DNA of 59,216 bases from Rickettsia endosymbiont of Bradysia coprophila (lineage in GTDB: Bacteria > Pseudomonadota > Alphaproteobacteria > Rickettsiales > Rickettsiaceae), in the NCBI GenBank assembly GCA_019468145.1, contig JAHXDM010000022.1, positions 1 to 59,216 on the forward strand. Direction: 5' to 3'. The notes under the pieces were generated by a model that was given only the letters and a program-made list of their open reading frames with translations, searched no databases and was not told the DNA's origin. The position numbers and the translations under genes were made by a program. This document shows positions 39,804 through 47,236 of this stretch, in pieces (position 1 is the stretch's first letter; the number at the start of each line of letters is the position of its first letter).

Positions 39804-40732
39804 ACGCACCCACCGCAACCCCTATCGCCCAAGCCGTTGCCGAGCTGGTCAAGCCGCAGGAAGTGATCGCCGCCGAGCGCCAGGCCCAGGCCGCGATCGA
39901 CGGCGCACGCCTGCTGGTGATCGACTCCCGCGAAGGCTACGAGGCGGCCGCCGATGACCTGCAGTCGCTGAAGGATCGTTTTCGTGCCGTCGAGGCGCAG
40001 CGCGTCCACCTGAAGGAGCCATTCCTGGAAGGCGGCCGCCGCGTTGACGCCTTTTTCAAGGTGCCCCTTGACCGCCTGAAGGAGGCGGCCGATATCGTCT
40101 CCCGCGGCATGCTCGACTATGACCGCCGCGAACAGGAACGCCTGCGGAAGGAGCGCGAGGAAGCCGACCGGAAGGAGCGCGAGCGCCTGGCGGAAGTGAA
40201 GCGCCAGCAGGAGGAGGCGGACAAGGCCGCGCGCCAGGCCGCTGAAGCCCAGGCCGCTGCGGACAAGGCCGCGCGGCAGGCCGCTGAAGCCGCCCAGGCC
40301 GCCACCGATGCCGCTGCCCAGGAAGCGGCACAGGCCGCTGCCGCTGCCGCTGAAGCTGCAGCCGCTGAAGCTGCAGCCGCGACCCAGGCCGCCCAGGCCC
40401 AGGCGGTGCAGGTCCAGGAAACGGTCGACCTGCTGGCCGTGACGCCGGCCGCACCGGTGGCCACGTCGCAGGCGCGCGCTGCAGGCACGTCCACCGTGCG
40501 CACCTGGAAGGCCATAAGCATCGACCTGCGCGAGCTGGTGTTGGGTGCGGCCAAGGCCATCCAGGAAGGCAGCGAGCGCGCGGACGAACTGCTGTCCTAC
40601 CTGCAGGCCAACGAAAGCGCGCTGAACGCCACCGCCAAGGGCCTGAAGGGCGCAGCGCGCGTGCCTGGCGTCCTGTTCGGAGAGTCGGCGAGCATCCGCG
40701 CCTCCAGCCGCGGCAAGGGCCGCGCGGGCTGA
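39800..40732 (+). CDS. Ala-rich coiled-coil protein of the recombination module, 310 aa
   Basis: The ATG at 39800 overlaps the exonuclease stop (ATGA). The protein has 310 residues: a helical head (YEAAADDLQSLKDRFRAVEA), a charged coil (EQERLRKEREEADRKERERL), an Ala-rich repeat zone at about residues 140-210, then a C-terminal domain (TVRTWKAISIDLRELVLGAA). The layout recalls DUF1351 or Gam-like helical proteins found beside phage recombinases, but the match is not certain. It may protect DNA ends or act as an accessory protein. Confidence 0.75.
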   Translation: MNAPTATPIAQAVAELVKPQEVIAAERQAQAAIDGARLLVIDSREGYEAAADDLQSLKDRFRAVEAQRVHLKEPFLEGGRRVDAFFKVPLDRLKEAADIVSRGMLDYDRREQERLRKEREEADRKERERLAEVKRQQEEADKAARQAAEAQAAADKAARQAAEAAQAATDAAAQEAAQAAAAAAEAAAAEAAAATQAAQAQAVQVQETVDLLAVTPAAPVATSQARAAGTSTVRTWKAISIDLRELVLGAAKAIQEGSERADELLSYLQANESALNATAKGLKGAARVPGVLFGESASIRASSRGKGRAG

Positions 40733-40739
40733 CAATGAC

Positions 40740-40761
40740 GGGGCGCCGGCAGCGGCGCCCC
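40740..40761 (+). promoter_or_regulatory. Hairpin in the leader of the ssb gene
   Basis: GGGGCGCCG / CGGCGCCCC with a GCAG loop makes a perfect 9-bp stem between the coiled-coil gene (stop 40732) and the ssb ATG (40787). It has no T-tract. It may be an attenuator, a processing site, or a stabilising 5' end for a separate ssb message. Confidence 0.5.
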
Positions 40762-40786
40762 TACAACCTGGACGGAGAAAATCAAC

Positions 40787-41293
40787 ATGGCACGCGGCAT
40801 CAACAAAGTGATCCTGGTGGGGAACCTGGGGAATGACCCCGATGTGAAGTACACCCAGGGCGGGATGTGCATCACCCGCATTTCGCTGGCCACCACCAGC
40901 GTGCGCAAGGCGCGCGACGGGGAAATGCAGGAGCGCACCGAGTGGCACCGGGTGGTGTTCTTCGGGAAGCTGGGCGAAATCGCCGGCGAGTACCTGCGCA
41001 AGGGCAGCTCGGTGTACGTCGAGGGGGCCCTGCGCTACGACAAGTACACCGGCCAGGACGGGGTGGAGAAGTACACCACCGACATTGTGGCCGACGAAAT
41101 GCAGATGCTCGGCGGCCGCGTGAGCGGTGAAGGGAGCCAGGACCGGCCCCAGCGACAGCGCCAGCCTGCGCAGGCGCCCCGCCAGGAGTACGGGCAGGGC
41201 GGTGGTGGCGGGTACAGCCAGGCGGCCGGCACAGGCTCATACAGTGCGCCGCCGCCTATGGATGACTTCGCCGACGACGACATTCCGTTTTAG
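40787..41293 (+). CDS. ssb: Single-stranded DNA-binding protein, 168 aa
   Basis: This is the phage SSB, coating single strands in replication and recombination. The ATG at 40787 follows a GGAG site. The OB fold is at about residues 1-110: INKVILVGNLGNDPDVKYTQ, then EWHRVVFFGKLGEIAGEYLR and GSSVYVEGALRYDKYTGQDG. A Gly/Gln-rich linker leads to the acidic tip MDDFADDDIPF, the contact for partner proteins. Close to the bacterial length (178 in E. coli). Confidence 0.96.
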   Translation: MARGINKVILVGNLGNDPDVKYTQGGMCITRISLATTSVRKARDGEMQERTEWHRVVFFGKLGEIAGEYLRKGSSVYVEGALRYDKYTGQDGVEKYTTDIVADEMQMLGGRVSGEGSQDRPQRQRQPAQAPRQEYGQGGGGGYSQAAGTGSYSAPPPMDDFADDDIPF

Positions 41294-41301
41294 GGGGCAC
41301 C

Positions 41302-41616
41302 GTGGCCACAACCTTCACCCGCGGCCAGCTGGTCCGCTGGCACACCCAGGGCAACGGCAGTCGCGTGAACCACGTTGGGGTCGTGGTGCTGCAGGTGCCC
41401 GCCGGCGTGCCGCTGGGGCCGCTCATGGACAGCCTGCAGAAACGCTACAACACCCGGGCCATCGTCGGCCGCGGGCCCAGGTCGGAAACGTCCTACCTGG
41501 TCGCCCGCACCGGCGGCCGCGGCCTGGCCAAACTCCACTGGCCGCACGCCGCGGCCATCCGCCCTTATGAGGATCCGTGCAATGCGACAGACGAAACGCC
41601 GCCCCTTGTGGGCTGA
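41302..41616 (+). CDS. Unknown protein, 104 aa
   Basis: The start codon is a GTG at 41302, eight bases after the ssb stop, with GGGG ahead. The protein has 104 residues; the first part looks like an SH3- or KOW-type strand set (RGQLVRWHTQGNGSRVNHVG) followed by VVVLQVPAGVP. No family recognised. It is probably co-transcribed with ssb. Confidence 0.65.
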   Translation: MATTFTRGQLVRWHTQGNGSRVNHVGVVVLQVPAGVPLGPLMDSLQKRYNTRAIVGRGPRSETSYLVARTGGRGLAKLHWPHAAAIRPYEDPCNATDETPPLVG

Positions 41617-41665
41617 TGTGGTCACCCTGGTGCTGGTCGGCCTGGCCATCATGGTGAAGTGGTGA
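41582..41665 (+). CDS. Small membrane peptide, 27 aa
   Basis: The ATG at 41582 lies inside the end of the previous gene and the TGA overlaps the next GTG. The predicted product has a basic head (MRQTKRRPLWAD) and one hydrophobic segment (VVTLVLVGLAIMVKW). Coupled ends support it, but at 27 residues it could be chance. Confidence 0.4.
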   Translation: MRQTKRRPLWADVVTLVLVGLAIMVKW

Positions 41666-41970
41666 GCGCCTACGGCCCCGGGATGCCGCCGCGGAACCCG
41701 GCCGCGGAAGCCAGGCGAGTGCAGCAGGAGCTGCAACGCCACCAGCGCCGGCTGCTGATGCGGCAGCAGGTCGAGGCATCGGCCGTTGGCCTGCTGGAGC
41801 TGGCCAGGATCGTGGGCGCGGTGCTGCTGGTGCTGGATCTGCACGGGCTCACGCCGGTGCCGATGCTGGCCAGCCTGGTGCTGGCCTTTGCCCCCAACCT
41901 GGCCAGCTTGGCCAGCCTGGCCTGGGTGCTGTACCGAGCCCGGCGCGCTCGCCGCCTCGGCGATCGGTAA
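41662..41970 (+). CDS. Membrane protein, 102 aa
   Basis: The GTG at 41662 overlaps the previous TGA (GTGA); a GTG one codon earlier is possible. The first 45 residues are charged and helical (AEARRVQQELQRHQRRLLMR). Two hydrophobic segments follow (GLLELARIVGAVLLVLDLHG and MLASLVLAFAPNLASLASLA), then a short basic end. Last gene of the plus-strand recombination module. Unknown function. Confidence 0.6.
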   Translation: MSAYGPGMPPRNPAAEARRVQQELQRHQRRLLMRQQVEASAVGLLELARIVGAVLLVLDLHGLTPVPMLASLVLAFAPNLASLASLAWVLYRARRARRLGDR

Positions 41971-41977
41971 CTGCAGC

Positions 41978-42000
41978 GGTGCCGGCGCTATGCCGGCACC
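41978..42000. terminator. Hairpin between converging gene runs
   Basis: A perfect 9-bp stem, GGTGCCGGC / GCCGGCACC with a GCTAT loop, lies where the plus-strand module (stop 41970) meets the minus-strand tail run (stop 41988). It is placed to stop both transcripts, but neither side has a T-tract, so it may act with Rho. Confidence 0.5.
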
Positions 42001-42482
42001 GTCGACAGCTTGTCGAGGATCACGGCGTTTTGGTTCACGCCGCCGTCCGGGTCGAACGCCACCACGTAGTAGGACGCGGCGTCAGGCATCAAATCCTTGA
42101 AGCGATAGAACCCGTTCGCATCGGTCTTGGTTGTGGCGATCGCCACACCATTGGCCCGGTAATGCAGGCGCACACGGCACAGGTAAATCGGGGTGTCGTT
42201 GCCCTCATCGTCGCGCTGGTAGACGTGACCCTCAATCTTGAAATCAGGAAGCGGCAGCGTGCCGATGGGGCGCGACCCCCACCACGTTGGGGTGAAAATG
42301 GTTCGCCGCGTAAGGTCGATGTATTTCGTTGTCTGTACCGTGGTGAACCACGGCACAAACAGAACGGGGATGAATCGTGAAATGACCCTGCCAGGAATCT
42401 GGCCCGGTCCAGAAAACCGGGCCGAAATCAACGGCAGGCGCGCACCTTTCGGCAGTCCAGCGATCGCGCCAAGGTCTGCCAT
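41988..42482 (-). CDS. Tail-end protein with Ig/CNA-B-like domain, 164 aa
   Basis: The protein has 164 residues from the ATG at 42482. Residues about 80-125 look like a carboxypeptidase-regulatory/Ig-type beta sandwich (FKIEGHVYQRDDEGNDTPIY, RVRLHYRANG, TDANGFYRFKDL). Such small domains decorate phage tails and bind surfaces weakly. It is the last gene of the minus-strand late run, next to the converging module. Confidence 0.7.
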   Translation of the reverse strand: MADLGAIAGLPKGARLPLISARFSGPGQIPGRVISRFIPVLFVPWFTTVQTTKYIDLTRRTIFTPTWWGSRPIGTLPLPDFKIEGHVYQRDDEGNDTPIYLCRVRLHYRANGVAIATTKTDANGFYRFKDLMPDAASYYVVAFDPDGGVNQNAVILDKLSTVPA

Positions 42483-43444
42483 TACGTTCCCCAGGTGTCG
42501 CTAATTTCGATCGCGGCGCGCGCGGTGTAGTGCTGCCATACAAGAAAATTCCTTCCGGCCAGCTGACCCTGGCCGGCGAAGGTGTCAAGCCCTGCAAGGC
42601 CACGCTGCAGCGGAACCCACACACCAGGAAGCGTTCCGCGAATCGCGGCCGCGTTGGTTCCGCCTGGCTGATGAACCCACACAGGTGACATGTAGAGCGC
42701 GCCGTCAGGCCCATGCGGATACTGCAAATAACTGCTATCCGATCCCCAATCCGAAACCCCGGATTTGACGTAGTCGTGATGCCAGCCGGCCTGGATTTCG
42801 CCGCCGATACCGGTGTAAGCACGCGGCATATACAGGCCGGATCGGGTGGTGGCCACGTTTACCGAGTCCATCGGCCAAATTTGCGAGCTGTTTCCGCTGG
42901 TCGACGTCTCGCCAAGAATGATGGTTGCATAGGCGTCATTGGGGCCTGTGTTCTGCAGGTCGCCGAACATGAAAAGCTCAGAGTAGTAACCAGGGCTTGA
43001 ACTCCACTGGCTTGGGTAGGTCTGGATCATAAAGATTACGAAAGACTCGCTCGCCACAACCCACCACTGGCGAGGATCTGCAGCGGCCGAACCGGAATAG
43101 CTCTTGTACCAAAACAACCCATTCGGCAAGCGGCTGGGCGCGGGGAACGGACCATTTCCGGTGTTTACGTCGGTCATGGTTTCGTAGCCGCGCACCTTGG
43201 CGCTGGGATAGTTGGTGTTCGTATCCACCGGCTCCTCAATCCGCAGGTACATACCATTGGATCCGGCGCCTGTCTTGAACGCTGCCACGTTGGTACCGGT
43301 AAACGGCTTCGTCCAGCCGGCGCCTGCTTTGCTGCCGTAGCCGGTGACCAGGCACTTGTCCATCAAGTTGATGATATCGCCGGCGGTGTTGCCGCGAACT
43401 GCAGGTGCGCCGGGATCTGCGGATGAGTAAACGCGAACGGTCAT
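42482..43444 (-). CDS. Virion surface/tail protein, 320 aa
   Basis: The protein has 320 residues from the ATG at 43444. The beginning (AVRGNTAGDIINLMDKCLVT, then GYGSKAGAGWTKPF) is of the type seen in tail-associated proteins, and the rest is Tyr/Gly/Ser-rich beta sequence. In general style it resembles the 314-residue protein at 4978-5922. Lower GC and less biased codon use than its neighbours (for example the 42600-43100 stretch) suggest later acquisition, common in receptor-binding genes. A host-contact role is inferred. Confidence 0.72.
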   Translation of the reverse strand: MTVRVYSSADPGAPAVRGNTAGDIINLMDKCLVTGYGSKAGAGWTKPFTGTNVAAFKTGAGSNGMYLRIEEPVDTNTNYPSAKVRGYETMTDVNTGNGPFPAPSRLPNGLFWYKSYSGSAAADPRQWWVVASESFVIFMIQTYPSQWSSSPGYYSELFMFGDLQNTGPNDAYATIILGETSTSGNSSQIWPMDSVNVATTRSGLYMPRAYTGIGGEIQAGWHHDYVKSGVSDWGSDSSYLQYPHGPDGALYMSPVWVHQPGGTNAAAIRGTLPGVWVPLQRGLAGLDTFAGQGQLAGRNFLVWQHYTARAAIEISDTWGT

Positions 43445-43451
43445 GGTTGCC

Positions 43452-43619
43452 TCACATAGGGATAAAGATCAGGAAATTGGTCTGCAGGATCAGGTCGCCG
43501 GCGTCGTCATCGTCGGCACCGAAAATCAGGTCTGCAGCATCGGGAAGCGGCGAGACGTAGGGTTTACCCCTGAAAACCAGGTCGGCCGCATCGGGCAGTG
43601 GTGGCGTGTACTCGCTCAC
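43452..43619 (-). CDS. Small repeat protein (PLPDAADLxF), 55 aa
   Basis: The start at the GTG at 43619 overlaps the fibre stop as GTGA, and the TGA is at 43452. The product has 55 residues with two copies of a PLPDAADL-V/I-F motif (about residues 7-16 and 24-33), then a GADDDDAGDLILQ third, partial copy. Such short P-x-x-D-A-x-D-L-x-F repeats occur in phage tail-fibre regions; their function is unknown. It is short, but the coupling and the repeat make it likely to be real. Confidence 0.65.
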   Translation of the reverse strand: MSEYTPPLPDAADLVFRGKPYVSPLPDAADLIFGADDDDAGDLILQTNFLIFIPM

Positions 43620-44443
43620 GTTCCAGGGATACCTCGCGTCAGCGCGATCAGGTCATAGCGCGAATCGGTGCCATCGTATCGGAAGCCCAGCAGGTCGGAG
43701 ACGTTGGCGCCCAGGCTCGGGTTGTACGACGGGATATTCAGATTGAACCGCATCACCAGCACCGGCAGGGCGATGGTGTGGCCGCCGGCACTGTCCTGGC
43801 GAATCTTCAACATGCAGCCCTGCCCATTCCGCGCACCGCTGAAAGTGAAAGTGGTGTCGGTGGTGACCGTCACCCGGATTTCGTCGTATGCGTCCCAATC
43901 GCAGGCCACCGTGCCGGTTCCGCTGTTGGCGATCACCTGCACGCGGCGATCGGCGGAGATACCCGCCGGGCCCTGCTCGCCTCGGTCGCCTTTCTCGCCC
44001 TTCAGGCTGGCCAACCACTGCGCCTGGGTACCCGCAAAGCCGTTGGCCACCGCTACCTGGTAGGCCGACAGGCCCTGCTGCCCTTGCGGGCCAGTTGAAC
44101 CGGTCGGCCCACGATCGCCCTGCGGACCCTTCAGCGAGACGCCGGCGGGCCAAGCGCCGTTGACCTTGGGCCCGTACAGGATGGGATTACCGTTGTTCGG
44201 CCAGATGGCGTACTCCCCATCATTGCCGGTCGCCGCGGTCGGCGGCGCCGACAGGGTGATGATGGCCGCGCCGCTGATGTAGGAAAGATCGTTGTACCGC
44301 TTGATGCCGTCGCCCAGCTTCATGCGCTTGGTGTCGACCTCCACCACCAGCTCACGGGCCATCGGGATTTCGTTCACCACAGCCAGGTCAGCGGCGGTAC
44401 CGCCGCGCACCAGGAATCGGTAGTGGATGACGGTGTCAGCCAT
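43616..44443 (-). CDS. Tail fibre protein with collagen-like repeats, 275 aa
   Basis: The protein has 275 residues from the ATG at 44443 and overlaps the hub stop by eight bases. Residues 1-60 resemble the N-terminal head of phage fibre/MTD-type proteins (VIHYRFLVRGGTAADLAV, then KRMKLGDGIKRYNDLSYI). Two collagen-like Gly-X-Y tracts follow at 106-124 (GPQGDRGPTGSTGPQGQQG) and 149-161 (GEKGDRGEQGPAG), separated by the common SAYQVAVANGFAGTQAQWLA linker. The C-terminal domain is beta-rich and probably trimeric. It is not present in the left end because the window opens inside the hub gene. Confidence 0.87.
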   Translation of the reverse strand: MADTVIHYRFLVRGGTAADLAVVNEIPMARELVVEVDTKRMKLGDGIKRYNDLSYISGAAIITLSAPPTAATGNDGEYAIWPNNGNPILYGPKVNGAWPAGVSLKGPQGDRGPTGSTGPQGQQGLSAYQVAVANGFAGTQAQWLASLKGEKGDRGEQGPAGISADRRVQVIANSGTGTVACDWDAYDEIRVTVTTDTTFTFSGARNGQGCMLKIRQDSAGGHTIALPVLVMRFNLNIPSYNPSLGANVSDLLGFRYDGTDSRYDLIALTRGIPGT

Positions 44444-46799
44444 TCGGGGTTACCTCGCCGCCGTCAATGATGGTTTCGGGTCGCTTCCAGGTCGGCGCCT
44501 CGATCACATTCTGCGTCGGGCCAGGCTCGGGCGTGAACATGAAGCTGCGCCGCCAACGCTGCCACGACGTGCCGTCATCGTTGATCGCCCACAGCTCCAT
44601 GTCGACGCGACCAGCCACCACCAGGGTGACGGTGGCCTGGGTGCCGGCGATATCGCCGCGGGCCACGATATCCGCGCCGGTGCTGTCGATGAACCGCAGC
44701 CCGTAGCGGGTCAGCGGATCCGGGCCGGCGCCGGCGTCCTCCTGGCCGATGACCTGGTCAGACTGCAGCACGCGGTCGCGGTGTCGCCATGTGACGGTGA
44801 AAGTGCCGGTGATGGCTCCAGGATCGTCAGCGCCGGCCATCCGCATGCGAGCCGGGGGGTAGGGAAGGGCCTGGCGCCCGGCGATCGTGACGGACGCCTG
44901 GGGAGCCACGTCGATGGGCAGGCCGCCGGTGCTGGAGTTGGTCACAGCGCGCGCTGTGATCTGCTCGCCGATCGCGTACTGCGTCTGCGACAGCACACTG
45001 TCGTTGTCGTAGGCCCACAGCCGCACGCCGGTACCCCAATCCTGGGGCAGCGTGTCCAGGCAACCGCGGGCCACGGTCAGCTGGGTGCCGTCCTGGCTCA
45101 TGCCATCGATGCGCACGCACTCGGCATCGGGGTGGGTGCCCAGCCAGGCCGTGCTGCCGATTTCCAGGTAATCCCACTGGCCCAGCTTGTTGGTGATCTT
45201 CAGGACGGTTTCCTGCCGCCCAGCGGGCGCCGACAGCGTGGCGGTCGGGGTCAGGTCGCCGGCGCCGGAGTCGAGCCAGTCGGCGCCCTGCCGCACAAAG
45301 GCGTTGAAGTTGACCGCGAAGCCAGGCGGCTTGCTGGCGCACATGCCGAAGAAGCCCACCATAGGGTCCAGCTGCTTTGCCGCGTCCAGCCCCAGCGCCT
45401 GCACCAGGTCGCGGAACGGAACCTCGAAAGCCTGGACGAACGCCGGCGGCTGAACGGCGCCGTTCGGGTCGACCCAGCCCGGCGGCTGCGGCTTGACGTA
45501 GGACGTAAGGCCGAACTTGAACACGTCCTCTGTGCCCTCGATCGTGATCCCGTCGCCGTCCTGGCTGTTGTCGGTCACCTTCAGCACGCGAACGGGCATG
45601 TTCAAGATGCCCTCCTCTGGCCAGGACAGGCGGATGACCTGGCCAGGAACCACCTTGTAGGCCTTGCGGTTCGTGCGCAGGCGGACGCGCGCCAGCATCG
45701 CCGACAGCACGTCAACGTCGCGCTGGGCCAGGCGCGCGGCGATCGCCTCGGTGGGACAGCAGGCGTAGGCCTTGGTCTGGTTGATGACGCCGCCGGTTGC
45801 CTGGATCGCGGCCAGGTTGGCCACGGTGATGCCGCGCTCGGCGTTGTTGGCCGAATCGTTCCAGGTGACGGTCACCTCATTGACGGTTTCCTCTGCGGTG
45901 ACGCGCTCCAGGTTCTCCAGCACACAGTCGACGTCGTAGCCCTGGGCGCGCGGCCCGAAGTGCACCAGCTGGTCCAGCTCGTAATCCCCACGCATGGGGA
46001 TGATGCGCCACTGCAGGTTTTCAGGATCCTGGATCAGCATGGCGTTGCAGTGGTCCAGCACCTGCTGGAGCGTGTCCTGGATCTTGTCCGACTGCACCCA
46101 CTTCACCCACAGGCCCAGGCCCTCGGCATGGAACAGGTCGGCCGCTGCCCGGAAACTCGCATCGTTCAGATTGCCGGGCGGGTGGCTCATCCCGTCCTCT
46201 GTGTCGGTCAGGATTTCGTAGATGACGTGGGCCGGGTTGGCGCACAGGATCCGCGTGGGCACGTCCACGCGCGGAAGGTCCACCTTCACCTCAGCGCCCA
46301 GGAACTTGAAGGCGCGCGTAGCACGCCCCTGCGGCTGCAGGTCGGGCGCCGGGCCCACGTCTACCTCTGCCTTTTCCGGGTACCAGCACACGCCGGTTTC
46401 CCATCCGGCCTTGGTCCTGCGGATCCGGTAGGCCCAGGCCTTCAGGTACGGCGTAATGGCGCCGACCTTGCCCTGGCGAAAAACGGTGCTGAAGATGCCC
46501 CTATAGGCGGGGTTGTAGGTTCCGCCCTGCACGCTGGCCAGGTAGTCGTTGGGCTGCTGCGTAGGGCCGCCCATCATCACGTCCAGCTGGCCATCGATGC
46601 CGCCCTCCTTTTCATCGCCACCCCACAGCTGGGACGCATCGATGCGGATGCGCTCGTTACCGGTGACCTTTCCCGACCAGGCGATGCGCTCGCCGCCCAT
46701 GATCGAAATCAGCATGTCAATCGGACCCTTACAGATGCCCATGTGCAGGCCCATGAGATACCAGTAGCCGATGGTCTGCTTTTTGCTCTTACCGCCCAT
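44436..46799 (-). CDS. Tail hub / tip attachment protein, 787 aa (intact copy)
   Basis: This is a large tail-tip protein in the place of lambda J. The protein has 787 residues from the ATG at 46799. The start (KQTIGYWYLMGLHMGICKGP) is characteristic of hub proteins of Mu-like and YuA-like siphophages. Residues about 255-480 resemble a phage hub/tail domain (VNEVTVTWNDSANNAERGIT, then RTNRKAYKVVPGQVIRLSWP). The C-terminal 200 residues look like fibronectin or Ig-type beta domains (TGTFTVTWRHRD, ATVTLVVAGRVDMEL). It lies between the 69-residue gene and the fibre. A broken partial copy is at 1-2023. Confidence 0.87.
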   Translation of the reverse strand: MGGKSKKQTIGYWYLMGLHMGICKGPIDMLISIMGGERIAWSGKVTGNERIRIDASQLWGGDEKEGGIDGQLDVMMGGPTQQPNDYLASVQGGTYNPAYRGIFSTVFRQGKVGAITPYLKAWAYRIRRTKAGWETGVCWYPEKAEVDVGPAPDLQPQGRATRAFKFLGAEVKVDLPRVDVPTRILCANPAHVIYEILTDTEDGMSHPPGNLNDASFRAAADLFHAEGLGLWVKWVQSDKIQDTLQQVLDHCNAMLIQDPENLQWRIIPMRGDYELDQLVHFGPRAQGYDVDCVLENLERVTAEETVNEVTVTWNDSANNAERGITVANLAAIQATGGVINQTKAYACCPTEAIAARLAQRDVDVLSAMLARVRLRTNRKAYKVVPGQVIRLSWPEEGILNMPVRVLKVTDNSQDGDGITIEGTEDVFKFGLTSYVKPQPPGWVDPNGAVQPPAFVQAFEVPFRDLVQALGLDAAKQLDPMVGFFGMCASKPPGFAVNFNAFVRQGADWLDSGAGDLTPTATLSAPAGRQETVLKITNKLGQWDYLEIGSTAWLGTHPDAECVRIDGMSQDGTQLTVARGCLDTLPQDWGTGVRLWAYDNDSVLSQTQYAIGEQITARAVTNSSTGGLPIDVAPQASVTIAGRQALPYPPARMRMAGADDPGAITGTFTVTWRHRDRVLQSDQVIGQEDAGAGPDPLTRYGLRFIDSTGADIVARGDIAGTQATVTLVVAGRVDMELWAINDDGTSWQRWRRSFMFTPEPGPTQNVIEAPTWKRPETIIDGGEVTPNG

Positions 46800-46998
46800 T
46801 GCCGGCGCTCCTCTTTCGCACGTCTTCCACCAGTTGCCTGGCCATGTCGTTGCCGGTGGCCAGCATCACGCTGCAGGGCAGGCCCTCGCGCACGAACTGC
46901 TGCCAATCCAGTTGATGCGCGCGGCAAAACTCGCGGGCGCCGCTGACACACCAGCGCCTGGCGCGAACGTCCGCGATCGTCACAACGTCGTGGGTCAC
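46789..46998 (-). CDS. Small hub-adjacent protein, 69 aa (intact copy)
   Basis: The start at the GTG at 46998 overlaps the previous stop as GTGA, and the gene overlaps the hub start by 11 bases. The protein has 69 residues, probably soluble and helical (ADVRARRWCVSGAREFCRAH, then LDWQQFVREGLPCSVMLATG). Small genes of this size precede the hub in related phages, possibly as assembly helpers. Function unknown. Confidence 0.7.
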   Translation of the reverse strand: MTHDVVTIADVRARRWCVSGAREFCRAHQLDWQQFVREGLPCSVMLATGNDMARQLVEDVRKRSAGNGR

Positions 46999-47228
46999 TT
47001 CTTGCCCCCGGAACTCTTTTTGATGGCCAACGTGGCCAGGTCGCCATACCAAAGCACGTTGTAGCCCGTAAGCCACCCTTCACCGAAACACCAGGGGATC
47101 GCGCGGCCCTCCTCGGCGGTCGGCACGTCGAAGTCGCTCAACGACGGGGGCTTGGGAATCGGGGGCTTCGGCGCCATCGCGTAGCCGATAATCAGCGCCA
47201 CGATGAGGATCACAATCTGAACGTACAT
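46995..47228 (-). CDS. Small N-terminally anchored tail-module protein, 77 aa
   Basis: The start at the ATG at 47228 is chosen because residues 1-18 (MYVQIVILIVALIIGYAM) form a membrane segment and the upstream open part is a shadow of the BR0599 gene. A Pro-rich linker (APKPPIPKPPSLSDFDVP) and a short soluble end follow. A membrane-bound protein in the tail module is unusual; it may help tail-tip assembly or DNA entry. Left copy at 2220-2453. Confidence 0.7.
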   Translation of the reverse strand: MYVQIVILIVALIIGYAMAPKPPIPKPPSLSDFDVPTAEEGRAIPWCFGEGWLTGYNVLWYGDLATLAIKKSSGGKK

Positions 47229-47236
47229 GTCAGGCC

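Noticed and set aside
40200-40400. Repeat array (GCCGCTGAAGC-type units)
   Set aside because: These repeats code for the Ala/Glu-rich coiled part of the 310-residue protein and need no separate DNA function.
44427-46946. Open plus-strand frame of 839 codons across the hub gene
   Set aside because: It is exactly antisense to the hub protein, rich in Arg/Gly/His/Ala, and has no ribosome site. It is a by-product of third-position GC bias in the real gene.
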